Assembly: GCA_951804985.1 (NCBI GenBank)
Contig: OX638130.1
Span: 113,287,593-113,351,592, forward strand
DNA: 64,000 bases
DNA from: Dryomyza anilis
Lineage: Eukaryota > Arthropoda > Insecta > Diptera > Dryomyzidae
Direction of reading: 5' to 3'
Shown here piece by piece: positions 13,181-25,420 of this stretch (its first letter is position 1; every line of letters starts with the position of its first letter). The notes below the pieces were generated by a model. That model was given only the letters and a program-made list of their open reading frames with translations. It made no database searches and was not told the origin of the DNA. Both the position numbers and the translations under genes were made by a program.

Positions 13181-14760
13181 GTTCTATCGAATTAATAGTT
13201 AAAAGGAATGTTTTTATTATATAACCTACATAATTTAAAAAAATATATAAATTACTTTTGATGAAACAATTAAAATATGTTTTCAAAATATTGCTCCTTC
13301 CGATTTTAGATTAGCAATCTACAAAAAAAAAACGTTTCTTTATAGAAGAAAATAATTGAAATTTTTATAATTAGTCTTTTATGTGATAAATAATGACAAG
13401 TATTTTAAAAAAGACATAAATTATAAATAACTGAAAAGCAAAAAAGATAAAAATGCAAAAATAAGAATTCATCAATTAAGTATTTTTTAAATTGAATTTT
13501 TTATTTTTGTTTTGCATCCATCATAATGTCAAAGCCAAGCTCAATGCATTCACTCACAGCATAGCATTGAGTTAATTAAATAGAGCAGCAAAAGCAGAAA
13601 AAAGCAGCATCACTGCACAAATTGCATGACCGACCATAGAGTCACACACACTCACGCACACAGAGCAGCAGCAATACGACATATTTAACGGAAATGCATA
13701 AAAATATGAACAGGCCTACGAATAGTAGTTGGTTGGCTCAACCAACCTCACTGCCTCCCTCAACTATATATTTCAATTGAAATTCACTTCAAAGTTGTTG
13801 ACTGTAAAAAAAATTAAAAATATATAATGAACATAAAAAAAAGCAGAGAAAAAACTTTTAATTATGCAAACGGCATTAAATTTTGCTTCTAATTAAAAAA
13901 AAAAAAGAAAACCCCCAACAGGAGGGAGTGCTGAAAATTTAACAAAAACAACAGAAGTACTGCCTGAATTTTTGTGCATCTGTCGCGCGTTGACTGTTTT
14001 TTTCCTAGTGTTGTCCTCTTTTTTCTGCTTTTTTTCTTTTATTCACATTTTTTCTATTTATACTACTAAGAATTATTTATCCTCCAACTGCAAAACCAAC
14101 ACCAACACATAAATTGAAAAAAAAAAAAAGAAATATAGAACTCTGTTCTAGTTTTAAAGAGACGATGCCGCGTTGCGTTGCCATTGCGTTGCGGTTGTCA
14201 ACTCTTCAGGTCTGAGGACCCCAAAAATTGCTGCAACAATCAAGCAACTGCTGCCGACGCAGGCTCAGCAACATCAGGCTCAAATAAAATTTGCATTTAG
14301 CCTCAAGCTAACGCAAAACTAGAGCGCATACAATTCTACTACTATTTTTTAGTACTTTTTTTAATACTTTTTTTACAACTTTTTTTTACAAAATTTTTTT
14401 ATTTATGACAGCATATTTGTGTGCGTTTTTGCTTGTTTGTCGAGCTTACGAAAAAAAATGTATATGAAAGAAAAAAAAGTACTACATCAACTAGTCAAGG
14501 CATCAGCAAGGAGGATTCACATTGCATGGTCCTGCGTCTGTTTTAGTGTTCGTGGTTTCGGTTGTCCTTGCATTTTGTATTTATGTGCAGTGCGACTGAA
14601 TTTGATTTCCAATGCGCGCGTTATGCGATTTTTATGCCGTTTCTGATTGCTGGCAACACGATTTACGCGAATATGCGAATAATTTAAGGATTCATTTCAA
14701 ATGACACCAGTGACACACACGTTGCATGTAAGTGACAAATATGGGAATGCATTTTATTAA
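13181..14760. other. AT-rich complex sequence; no gene seen
   Basis: Contains a CA-rich patch (13640-13665), an 8-bp hairpin GTTGGTTG-GCT-CAACCAAC at 13728-13746, several A and T runs, and a GC-richer patch at 14160-14330 without an open frame. A strong donor-like GTAAGTG follows CAT at about 14728-14735, but the 39-base reading in front of it lacks a pyrimidine tract, so no exon is called. Confidence 0.55.
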
Positions 14761-14874
14761 ACCAACACACAGAACACTGATTTGTTAGGGTAACCAACTA
14801 AATTGCGCTACAGAATCATTCAACTGATAAATTAGTTGAGAAAACATCTAAATTCGGTTGTGGAAAGTAGTCTA

Positions 14875-15040
14875 AAAGCATGAGGTTGTGGCAACCTCCA
14901 AATAATTGAGCATGAGTTTGTGCCAACCTCTAAATCGATGATTATTTGGTTGTGATAACTTCTAAATCGCTAAACATGAGGTTGTCGCAACCTCCTAGTC
15001 GGTGCGTATGAGGTTTTCTAAACCTCCAAATGAAATTATA
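14875..15040. repeat. Five copies of a ~32-bp tandem repeat with palindromic core
   Basis: Each unit carries a version of GAGGTTGTGGCAACCTC, a 7-bp stem with a 3-base loop, followed by a spacer like CAAATCGATGATTA. Copies start near 14877, 14909, 14942, 14973 and 15004. Compensating or paired changes occur in the stem (for example GAGTTTGTGCCAACCTC, TGGTTGTGATAACTTC). Looser copies (TGAGGTTACGGCAACC at about 15380, GAGGTTACAACAA at about 15463) lie downstream. No function known to me. Confidence 0.75.
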
Positions 15041-16276
15041 TTTTACTAGAGTTATTTAAGTATATAAAATTATGTATGTAAAGTATTCTATATGTGTTAT
15101 CGATGCGAACATATCTCGCGCACACAATTTCAAAATGTGTACCTACTAAAAGCTGCTCCATGATAAATAAAAACACTCTCAAAAGTCCTCTTGTTTCTGC
15201 ATGCATTTAATATTTTATTTCTTCATAACTAAATCTATTTTCATGGTCACATATTTTCTATTTAATATAAACATATTATGATATATACATTTTATTGGCA
15301 ACCAAACTGCTGACAGATATGAACTTAATTGCCGTAACAAATGCACGAAGGAAAATTTTGCAGAATGAATAATGCAATCATGAGGTTACGGCAACCAAAT
15401 GTGCAGTTGCGCGGACTAACATTTTGGTTGTATTAAATAAGGTACGTTCATTTTAATGAGATGAGGTTACAACAAATGTATTTCGGTTCCAACACAGAAA
15501 CGTTGGTAAAAAAAGTATTTGATTTGGTATTAAGTTTGACGTTACATTATATTATTTTGTATATAACTTAAAGAGACAATTGCCACACTAGGGATCCATA
15601 TTAAGCGCAGCTATTATAAATTAGCTCATTTCAGCTGGCACGCAATTGGTGCGTGTTTTTTATGCCTTTTTCAGCAAATTTTTATATATTTTTCGCTGTT
15701 TTAATCTTAATTTTGACTTATTTTTTATGAGCCTGTTTTCATAAATATTTAGCAATACATTTGACGCACATAGAGTTGGATATATGGGTTGTGAGTTTTT
15801 GTCAAACTTTTTTGATTTTTTTTTCTTTTTGCAAATATTTTATGTATTTTTTTTTTTTTTGGATGATATTTGTGCGCGTTTCATGCTGTTTTTGTTTGCG
15901 CGCATTTTTCTGCCTATTTATTAATGCTGCCACTTCCCTACTTTATACGGAATTTGCTGGAATTTTTATTATTGTTGCTCTGGCGTTTATTTTTATTGCT
16001 GCTGCCGCTGTTGTTGGTCGTTGGCTGGTTGGTTGGTGTTGATGTTGATGTTGGCCTAGTTGTTAGGCTCGTGGTTTATTTTTGGCGATTAAGATAAAAT
16101 CTTTTGTCCTTGAGTCATAACGTAATCTGTGTGTTTAGAACTATTTGCTGTTGTTGTTCGTATTTGTATTGGTGATAAGATTTTTTTTGTTGCTGTTGCT
16201 GAACAAACGAGCCTAATTGGCATGCAATATGAGTAGTTGGCCAAAAGCTCTATATTTAGGCTTTTGTTTTTTTTTT
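15041..16276. other. AT-rich stretch ending in a T-rich TTG/CTG region
   Basis: Complex sequence with isolated GAGGTT relics up to about 15500, then a T-rich segment (15780-15870) and TTG/CTG/GTTGATGTT triplet-rich DNA (15990-16060). The overlapping 75- and 93-codon readings here are low-complexity Phe/Leu/Val products and are not regarded as genes. Confidence 0.55.
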
Positions 16277-17548
16277 ATATTTTTATATTTTTATATTTTT
16301 ATATTTTTATATTTTTATATTTTTATATTTTTATATTTTTATATTTTTATATTTTTATATTTTTATATTTTTATATTTTTATATTTTTATATTTTTATAT
16401 TTTTATATTTTTATATTTTTATATTTTTATATTTTTATATTTTTATATTTTTATATTTTTATATTTTTATATTTTTATATTTTTATATTTTTATATTTTT
16501 ATATTTTTATATTTTTATATTTTTATATTTTTATATTTTTATATTTTTATATTTTTATATTTTTATATTTTTATATTTTTATATTTTTATATTTTTATAT
16601 TTTTATATTTTTATATTTTTATATTTTTATATTTTTATATTTTTATATTTTTATATTTTTATATTTTTATATTTTTATATTTTTATATTTTTATATTTTT
16701 ATATTTTTATATTTTTATATTTTTATATTTTTATATTTTTATATTTTTATATTTTTATATTTTTATATTTTTATATTTTTATATTTTTATATTTTTATAT
16801 TTTTATATTTTTATATTTTTATATTTTTATATTTTTATATTTTTATATTTTTATATTTTTATATTTTTATATTTTTATATTTTTATATTTTTATATTTTT
16901 ATATTTTTATATTTTTATATTTTTATATTTTTATATTTTTATATTTTTATATTTTTATATTTTTATATTTTTATATTTTTATATTTTTATATATTTATAT
17001 TTTTATATTTTTATATTTTTATATTTTTATATTTTTATATTTTTATATTTTTATATTTTTATATTTTTATATTTTTATATTTTTATATTTTTATATTTTT
17101 ATATTTTTATATTTTTATATTTTTATATTTTTTTATTTTTTTATTTTTATATTTTTATATTTTTATATTTTTATATTTTTATATTTTTATATTTTTATAT
17201 TTTTATATTTTTATATTTTTATATTTTTATATTTTTATATTTTTATATTTTTATATTTTTATATTTTTATATTTTTATATTTTTATATTTTTATATTTTT
17301 ATATTTTTATATTTTTATATTTTTATATTTTTATATTTTTATATTTTTATATTTTTATATTTTTATATTTTTATATTTTTATATTTTTATATTTTTATAT
17401 TTTTATATTTTTATATTTTTATATTTTTATATTTTTATATTTTTATATTTTTATATTTTTATATTTTTATATTTTTATATTTTTATATTTTTATATTTTT
17501 ATATTTTTATATTTTTATATTTTTATATTTTTATATTTTTATATTTTT
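16277..17548. repeat. ATATTTTT octamer satellite, about 159 copies
   Basis: A nearly perfect 8-bp tandem array. Only two disturbed spots are visible: a shortened unit at about 16988-16996 and T-expanded units at about 17126-17147. Three octamers make 24 bases, so the array is open as a Tyr-Ile-Phe-Leu octapeptide repeat in more than one frame, giving two spurious open frames over 430 codons. These must not be annotated as proteins: they have no independent codon signal and no sequence beyond the array. Confidence 0.98.
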
Positions 17549-18360
17549 GAAGCAAACTTTGAAAGCTAAAAAATGCTAAACATAACAAAAAGCTGAGGGC
17601 GTACTACTTTGAATTTTTAAAAATAGTAAAATTAAAAAAAGAACAGGTTGCAGCAAAAATTGAGACCAGCAGCTTTTTCACTTGTCGCTCAATGCAAGTA
17701 GAAACTGTAGAAAAAAGTAAAAATATGAAAAAATCTCAAATCATACAAACAACATGAAACCTACGGCAAAACATCAAAGAGCTGCTCAAGCTTTTGCTAC
17801 GCTGTTTGTTTCTGTAACGTGTAAAACCAGTGAATCGTTGCGTTTCGTTGCATTGACTACAGTTTTTTCAGTTGTTTGTGTGTTGTGTATATTTGTGAAA
17901 GTGAGCTGCTGATTTGCATGTTGCACACACACAAAGAAAATCACGCACAAACACACTAATGTAGGTTGCAATGCCAACACATACGCAAACGCATACATTG
18001 TACCGATCATGGCACTCACATACACGATAACAAAGCTTATTTTCCGCTTGTTTTTGTATTGCCAAAATAGAGACTTAAAAAAAAATATCAAATGTTGAAA
18101 TATTTCGTATAGAAAAACTCAAACAGCATGCCAAAAAAGTTGAATGCCAAAATATACGCTCTACAAATAAATTTATAAAATATCTGTTTGTCAATAATAA
18201 ATTGCAATTTTCAATTTATTTCTATTCGTGAGAAATATATTAAAAAAAAATTAAATCAATTAAATATATTTCGCCGGCAGCCAATACAAACAATTTCAAA
18301 AATGTCTAGAATTTCAACAAATACGGTAATATTAACAAAATAACACTACTCAACAATCAT
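17549..18360. other. AT-rich complex sequence; CA-rich patch
   Basis: Includes a GT/CA-rich region at 17870-18010. The 101-codon minus-strand open frame over it is a CA-repeat product with no motif. Nothing else identified. Confidence 0.55.
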
Positions 18361-19080
18361 TGCCTACATAAATTCTGCACAATACGTGTTTACTGATTTT
18401 AACAGCATACTCTGTTTTTTCTTCTATTACGTATTGTATTTTCAACAAAATTGCTACCGAAATTTTGGCTCCTTTCACCCACTAAAAAACAGATCCTTCG
18501 CAAACAAAGTTTTCCCAAAAAACGAAATTTTACTTACAATTGTCCAAGATAATATAAATATACTAAGAAAAACCAATATTCCTATATATTTTTAAGATTT
18601 TTGACTTTAAACTCGATTTTTTTTTATTTTGTTATGCTATTTTTGGTTGATTTTTTAGCAATTCAGATCTAATGATAACTAATAAAATGGTTTATGGTTA
18701 TGCAGAATACAGTTTAAAGAAACTCTTAAAATCAATAAATTTTTCTTCTCTGTTCTAATTTTTAATTTAAGATATACCCTATCAAACAGTTTTTGACAAG
18801 AAATTTTAAATTTGAGTGATGAAATTGAAATGTCAAACCTTACATAAAATGGCGAACCTTACTGAAGAGAAATGTCAAAAGAGCAGCAAGAAATATGGCG
18901 TCGTTTGCTGTCCCTATCGCTCTACTTTTGTAGCGGCTCTGTTAAAAAACCCTTTTGGTAGGAACGTAAACCGTTGATGACGATTGTAATTAAGTCAAAA
19001 ACCTTACGTAATAATGTAAAAAACTGAGTATGCTGTCAAAATCAGCACCAGCAACTTATACAGAATTAATGTATGGGATG
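18361..19080. mobile_element. Non-autonomous DNA transposon with ~75-bp inverted ends
   Basis: The left arm (18362-18432) and right arm (19001-19077) are inverted copies. Landmarks: CATAAATTCTG at the left with CAGAATTAATG at the right; CTGATTTTAACAGCATACTC at the left with GAGTATGCTGTCAAAATCAG at the right; TATTACGTA with TTACGTAATA innermost. The interior (about 570 bp) has a GC-richer patch at 18880-18960 but no transposase-like frame; the 69-codon frame at 18386-18595 runs from the left arm and has no domain. Superfamily and target duplication could not be settled by eye. Confidence 0.6.
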
Positions 19081-19359
19081 TCCATGGCAAAAAACATGTT
19101 GAACATTGTATTTAGTTATACTTTTTAAAGTAAAAAATATAAAAATATTGAATAAAAATTCAGTAAAAATTAATAAATATACGACATATCACTTTAAACG
19201 CATCACTTTAAAAGCACTTGTTAATTATTATGATATTAAATATTCTTAAATTAAAATATTGTTATGATTTTGATAACAAAACCTTTGTGTGTTAAGTAAT
19301 TTTACTGATGTAAAATTTTGTTTTTAATTTTACTTATAGTTTGTAAACGTTTTTGTAAC

Positions 19360-19790
19360 TTTATTGCCACTTAATTGTAACTTAATGGTAACCTAATTGT
19401 CACATAATGGTCCCCTATTGTCATTAAATTGTCACTTAATTGTTACTGTATTGTCACTTACTGGTCACTAAATTGTCACTTAATTGTCACTTAATGGTAA
19501 CCTAATTGTCACATAATGGTCCCCTAAATTGTCACTTTATTGTTACTGAATTGTCACCTAATTGTTACTGTATTGTCACTTACTGGTCACTTAATTATCA
19601 CTTAATTGTCACTTAATTGACACTTAATTGTTACTGAATTGTCAGTTAATAGTTACTATATTGTCACTTACTTTTCACTGAATTATTACTTAATTGTGAC
19701 TTAATTCTCACCCAACTGTAAGTAGATTGTAACGCTATTGTAACTTAAATGTAACTCAAAGCTAGCTTTATTGTAACCTTTTTGTTACTT
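19360..19790. repeat. Degenerate 11-bp tandem array, unit ATTGTCACTTA
   Basis: Runs of ATTGTCACTTA alternate with ATTGTTACTGT, ATGGTAACCTA and ATGGTCCCCTA variants. Copies are strongly diverged, unlike the AT-only arrays. The GTAACCTAATTG variant is also the core of the larger repeat that starts just downstream, so the two blocks look like one evolving locus. Confidence 0.85.
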
Positions 19791-19974
19791 TAGAGTGATT
19801 TATTGCCACCTACTTTAATTTAACTCATTATCAAACCAAAAAAACAAATATATGTGAAACTATTTGGGTAATTTATGACCAATCCAACCAACATACTAAA
19901 TAATGAAATTTTTATTTTTATTACCTTTTTTTTAATTACTACCTACCCACTTAAAATATTAATAAAAACCAATA

Positions 19975-21050
19975 ATAGTTGCTGTTTTGTAACTGTTTGG
20001 TAACCTAATTAAATTATTTTGGTTAATGAATGCTATATTTCTAGTTAAAGACATTTTATAACAAATTTGTTAATACTATTCTCTATTGAGTGAGCTTTGT
20101 ATTCTATTTAAAACCATTTTGTAACTCTATTGTTTTGTAACCTAACTGAAAGTTTTTCTTAATGAATTCTATATTCCAGCAAAAAGATCATTTTACAAAA
20201 AAAAAAAAAATGTTTATCTTCTATAACTCTATTGAACATGTTTTGTATTCTAGAAGAAACCATTTTATAACCATTCTGTGACCATTATGACTGTTATGTA
20301 CTTCTCGTGTAACTGTTTTGTAAACTCTTAAAAACATTTGGTATACATTTTGTATTCTATCTGTGAGCTTCATATATGCAAATCGACTGAGACTGTTTTG
20401 TAACCTAATTGAAACATATTTGGTTATGGATGACATTTTTGCAATCAGTCTGTAATCTCATCGTCTCCTCTATTATTGTTTTTTAACTTTAGTTAATGTT
20501 ATATTTCTAGCTAAAGACAGTTTAAAACAAATTATGTTGGTACTTTTCTCTATTGATTGTGTTTTGTAACATATTTAACATATTTAAACCCATTTTTAAA
20601 ACTATTATGTAAAAATATTGTAACCCTACTGTTTTGTAATCTAATTTAAAGCTTTAGGTAAAAAAAAAATGTTCGTAAAATTATTGTTTTTGTTCAGTAA
20701 CTATATTGATTATGTTATATAACCATTTTGACTTATCTGTACCACTCGTGTAACTGTTTAAACTATTAAAAATATTTGAAAAATATTTTGAATTCTATAT
20801 GTGACCAATTTGCAACTCTACTGTCACTGTTTTGGAACCTAATTGAAAGCTTATGGATGATACTTTGTAATCATACCTCTATTACTGTTTTGGAACCTAA
20901 TTGGAACCCTATATTAAATAAATACAATAGTTTTAAATAAAGACATTATAGCACTGTTTTATTACTTCTTTTAATACATTTTGTAAACCAGTTTGTAACC
21001 ATTCTGTAACCTTGATGCAACTGTTTTGTTGCAATTTTATTAAATTTAAT
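19975..21050. repeat. Diverged higher-order repeat with core TTTTGTAACCTAATTGAAA
   Basis: The core recurs near 19986, 20131, 20394, 20630, 20829 and 20887. Copies also share downstream landmarks in the same order: GAATGCTATATTTCTAG with AAAGACA (about 20028 and 20500), then CTATTGAGTGAGC or CTATTGATTGTG, then TTTGTATTCTA or TTTGTAACATA. Unit length is irregular (about 150-500 bp) because of indels. There is no coding frame through it; it is best described as an old complex satellite or duplicated intronic segment. Confidence 0.6.
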
Positions 21051-21325
21051 TAAAGTATTTTAAAATATTATGTTAAAACACTTAAAATATTAATAAATGT
21101 AAATACAATTTATTTAATTTGTACATTTGAATACTTATTTAACAGTTTCTTAAAAAAAGAAATGCCAACTTTTAAAAATATATATTTCAATTTATTATTT
21201 GAATTTTGCTTTTTATCGTATTTTAGTATAAATAACTTTTAGCAGTAGCACATTTCGGACGTCACTAATTGAACAACTAACATTTAATTTAATTGGCTCA
21301 ACGCTTGGCTATTATTAGCTGTCAG

Positions 21326-21401
21326 CTACCGGGGTCTCCTGGTCACCCTACCGATCACCCTTAATGCGCCATAATGTACGCAATAAACGAGGCACCTTGA
21401 G
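21326..21401 (+). other. Weak plus-strand exon candidate (76 nt)
   Basis: A block of about 55% GC stands out in AT-rich DNA. It follows GCTGTCAG and ends before GTATGAG, an acceptable donor. Only one of three frames is open, the one skipping two bases, and it includes WSPYRSPLMRHNVRNKRG. The acceptor has a poor pyrimidine tract and the minus strand also has an open frame here (21326-21577), so coding status is doubtful. It could equally be a conserved noncoding or RNA element. No homologue recognised. Confidence 0.18.
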
Positions 21402-22425
21402 GTATGAGTAATGCGTTGTTCAAGAAGTTTTTCCTCTGCTGTTTTGTGCTCTCTTTCGTCACGCACATAAAGCAAAAGTTTTGTAACTAACGAAACGAGA
21501 TAAGATATAAGATGGACAGCAAATAATATAAAATAAAATAAAACAAAACAAAAAGTAGTGCGGACAAAAGTTTGCAAATAACATTAAGTAAAGTCAAAGA
21601 CGGCGGCACAAGTCACGACAAAGAATTAATAAAATCAATTGAAAAGTGTGTGCGTGGCAAAAAAAAAATATAGAAAAAATAGAAATAAAAAGAAAGAAAA
21701 AAAAAGGCAAAAAATAAGAGTAAATAAAACTAAAAGTAGCAAAAAAAAAAGTTTATCAACAAAATTACACCCAAGAAAAAAAAACAATGTCAAATTTTGT
21801 GCCTTTTGTGCCAAAAATGCTTTCTGCAAACAATTAGCCGAACATGATGCATTAAAGCAAATAAAATTAAATAAAAATGTTTGTCACACACTGAGTTTGT
21901 TATATGTCGTATGTGCGTCCATCCGTCCTTTTGTTCTTTCGTCCCTGCACTTCAGTCTCGTTTACGTATGAGTAACACGATATGTTGTGGCCCCCGTGGG
22001 CACCATGCGTTTTGATTAGCTTCCCCTTTGTGATTGGCCTCATTGTGATTGTGATTATCATTTTAGCAACATCATAAACATCATCATCTGCTTGCTATTG
22101 CTGTTTATTATTCTCTCTTCAACTTCTGCTTCATCATCAACTCATCTCTGTGTTGCGCATGAACTAATAAAAATGACACATTACACTCTGTCACATGTTG
22201 TGCCGCACTGATATCCGGTTACCATTGTTTTCCTATTTTTCTATTTTCCTAAAACACACAACGATTTGAGGCAAATAAAGTTTTGTGTCAACAAACGATG
22301 ATAATCGTGATGATATCCGCCAAAGTTGCAACAGCCAAATAGCCAAAAGACTAAACTAAAAAAAATATATAAAAAAAAAACAATAGAAAACAAACTACAA
22401 ATATTCTTTGTATTCACTCACTTAC
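21402..22425. other. AT-rich noncoding stretch
   Basis: A-rich low-complexity at 21655-21790 produces Lys-rich and, on the other strand, Phe-rich chance frames. From 21990 to 22230 there is a moderately GC-richer patch with ATTGTGATT and CATCATC repeats and no splice-bounded frame. Confidence 0.55.
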
Positions 22426-22471
22426 GTGCTGCCATATTAAATGTCATTGCGTTAATCTGCACAAAAAGCAG
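22426..22471 (-). other. Minus-strand small exon candidate (46 nt)
   Basis: Read on the minus strand, TTGTTATATTTCAG precedes the segment and a strong donor, GTAAGTGAG, follows it. Of three frames only the one starting at the first base is open; it reads as a short hydrophobic peptide containing LLFVQINAMTFNMAA and ends with one spare base. An internal ATG with acceptable context (AATATGG) could make it a first coding exon instead. The phase would allow joining to the minus-strand exon at 40786-40858 read in its first open frame. No homologue recognised; a 46-base open segment is common by chance. Confidence 0.25.
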
Positions 22472-22562
22472 CTGAAATATAACAATAATAATCATCAAAC
22501 AAAATTTGACAGTAGGAAGAATACAACCATACAGAAGACCAATACCCATTGTACCAAACAAT

Positions 22563-24290
22563 AGAATTTTTAATAAAAATTTAAACTTTTAATGAAAATT
22601 TAAATTTTTAATGAAAATTTGTATTTTTTAGAGAAAATTTGAATTTTTAGTGAAAAATTTGAATTTTTAGTGAAAAATTTTAATTGAAGTGAAAAACTGA
22701 ATTTTTAAGTGAAAAATTGAATTTTTAGTGACAAATTGAATTTTTAGTGAAAAATTGAATTTTTAGTGAAAAATTGAATTTTTAGTGAAAAATTGAATTT
22801 TTAGAGAAAAATTGAATAATTAGTGAAAAATACAATTTTTAGTTAAAAATTAACTTTTAATGAAAAATTCAATTTTTATGGAAATTTTGTATTTTGGTGA
22901 AATTATATTTATATTGAAAAATTGAATTTTAAGTGAAAATTTGAATTTTTAGTGAAAATTTGAATTTTCAGTGAAAATTTGAATTTTCAGTGAAAATTTG
23001 AATTTTCAGTGAAAATTTGAATTTTCAGTGAAAATTTGAATTTTCAGTGAAAATTTGAATTTTCAGTGAAAATTTGAATTTTCAGTGAAAATTTGAATTT
23101 TCAGTGAAAAATTGAATTTTTAAAGAAAAACTGATTTTTTTTTGTGAAAAATGGAATTTTTTATGAAAAATTGAATTTTTTATGAAAAATTGAATTTTTT
23201 ATGAAAAATTGAATTTAAGTGAAAAATTGAATTTTTAGTGAAAAATTAAATTTTGGGTAAAAAATTGAATTTTTTAGTGAAAATTTGAATTTTTAGTGAA
23301 AAATGGAAATTTTAGTGAAAATTTGATTTTTATATTGAACAAATTAAAATTTTTTTGAAAAATTGAATTTTAAGTGATATGTTGAATTTTTAGTAAAAAA
23401 TTGAATTTTTAGTGAAAAATTTAATTTTTAGTGAAAATTTGAATTTTCAGTGAAAATTTGAATTTTTAGTGAAAAATTTAATTTTTAGTGAAAAATTTAA
23501 TTTTTAGTGAAAAATTGAATTTTTGGTGAAAAATTGAATTTTTAGTGAAAAATTGAATTTTTAGTGAAAAATTTAATTTTTAGTGAAAAATTGAATTTTT
23601 AGTGAAAAATTGAATTTTTAGTGAAAAATTGAATTTTTAGTGAAAAATGGAATTTTTAGTGAAAAATTGAATTTTTAGTGAAAAATTGAATTTTTAGTGA
23701 AAAATTGAATTTTTAGTGAAAAATTGAATTTTTAGTGAAAAATTGAATTTTTAGTGAAAAATTGAATTTTTAGGGGAAAATTGAATTTTTAGTGAAAAAT
23801 TGAATTTTTAGTGAAAATTTGAATTTTTTAGTGAAAAATTGAATTTTTAGTGAAAAATTGAATTTTTAGTGAAAAATTGAATTTTTAGTGAAAAATTGAA
23901 TTTTTAGTGAAAAATTGAATTTTTAGTGAAAAATTGAATTTTTAGTGAAAAATTGAATTTTTAGTGAAAAATTGAATTTTTAGTGAAAAATTGAATTTTT
24001 AGTGAAAAATTGAATTTTTAGTGAAAAATTGAATTTTTTAGTGAAAAATTGAATTTTTTAGTGAAAAATTGAATTTTTACTGAAAAATTGAATTTTGAGT
24101 GAAAAATTGAATTTTGAGTGACATATTTAATATTTAGTGAAAAATTGAAATTTTAGTAAAAATTTGAAATTCAAGATAAATTGAAGTGAGTTTTTAAATT
24201 TTTACTAACAAAATGAATTTTGAGTATCAAATTGAATTTTTTGGAAATATTTAATTTTTTATGAAAATTTGAATCTAGAGTTAAATATTT
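22563..24290 (+). repeat. 19-bp satellite A, unit TTGAATTTTTAGTGAAAAA
   Basis: About 90 tandem units. The centre (23480-24060) is nearly homogeneous; the edges decay. A local subfamily with TTTTCAGTG instead of TTTTTAGTG occupies about 22955-23105, and a TTTTGAGTG variant appears at about 24087-24120. The latter is the majority form of the distant array at 59.5 kb. The unit is a partial palindrome (GAATTTTT and AAAAATTC-like halves). Confidence 0.95.
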
Positions 24291-25420
24291 CATTTCATGT
24301 AAAAATTTCATTTATTTGTGACAAACTAAATTTCCAAAGAATCTAATTTCGTATTATGAAATTATAAATAAAACTTTTCATTATTTTAATTCTTTTCAAA
24401 AAGAAATTCTCTCAATTAATATTACATTCACAATGCATATATTTCCGAAATGAAACTTGAGCATCTAATTAAATTAAAATTAAATTAAAATTTTAATGCA
24501 TTCCAGTGACTTGGCATCATCACAAATACCAGTTGCTTAGCAGTAATAATAATAATTATTAAAATTAGTTCAGTTGCATGCATTGTCTCTGCTTCTCATT
24601 ATTGCCAATTTACTGACTCATTTTAATGTCATTCATCGTCGTCATCCAAGTTGATTTTGTTGACTGACCTGCAAAGTTAATAAATGCATGCTAGGAACTC
24701 ACTGTGCCATGGCTCAGGGCCAATTCTACACTTCAGTGACTCTGAACTTAATGAAATTAGGAAATATTTAGTATTATGAACAGCTTTAGGTAATATAAAT
24801 TAATAATGAAGACTTTAAAAGTATAAATACTATTAATATTTTTAATCAGATTTAAAGATAATAGTACAATTGGTATTAATATTAATAGTATAAATAATAT
24901 TAATATTATCATTAGTATATCTAATTTTATATTGCAATGTTTCTAATATTATATTGCAATATTAATGTTCTCTTTAAGTTTAAAATTGTATATTATGTAA
25001 ATTAAACTGATGGATCTTGGGCTCACATGTATTCGACTTATGAAATGCATATCGCATTCCCGTTGTGTCTAGAGCATCTATATTGTAGCAGCCGACAGAC
25101 AGGATGCTGCTGGCAGTACCTATGTTGTAAACAATAGTTAAATGTCTTCAGCGCACATCCTTCAGCACAGCATCCTTGTTATTGTTGCTTCTGCTCCTTT
25201 CTATTCTTGTACAAAGCGACAACAAAGTTGCTGAGGTAAACAGCCATCTTTCAAATATGCATATGCATTAATAACAAGTCAAAGACCTTTACCCAGATCA
25301 GCGTCCTCATGTCCTTAGCACAAAGGACACACATGTGTGCTTAATATCAAAAAAAAAAAAAAAAAAAAAAACTATAAAAGGCTTTAAATTACTACTATAA
25401 ATAACATTATTACTTTTAAT
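24291..25420. other. AT-rich stretch with a proto-TATTAAT patch and an A23 tract
   Basis: At 24770-24960 scattered AATATTAATAG/AGTATAAATACTATTAATA words resemble units of the downstream 9-bp array. A GC-richer patch at 25030-25230 contains no supported exon. A run of 23 A at 25349-25371 lies just before the array; it could be a retroposed tail, but no body could be recognised. Confidence 0.55.

Noticed and set aside
14690..14740. Plus-strand mini-exon before GTAAGTG near 14730
   Set aside because: Open in one frame for 39 bases, but with no pyrimidine tract or branch site in front.
16217..17569. 450- and 437-codon open frames
   Set aside because: They are the ATATTTTT array read in register with 24 bases; flanking codons come from chance starts and there is no domain.
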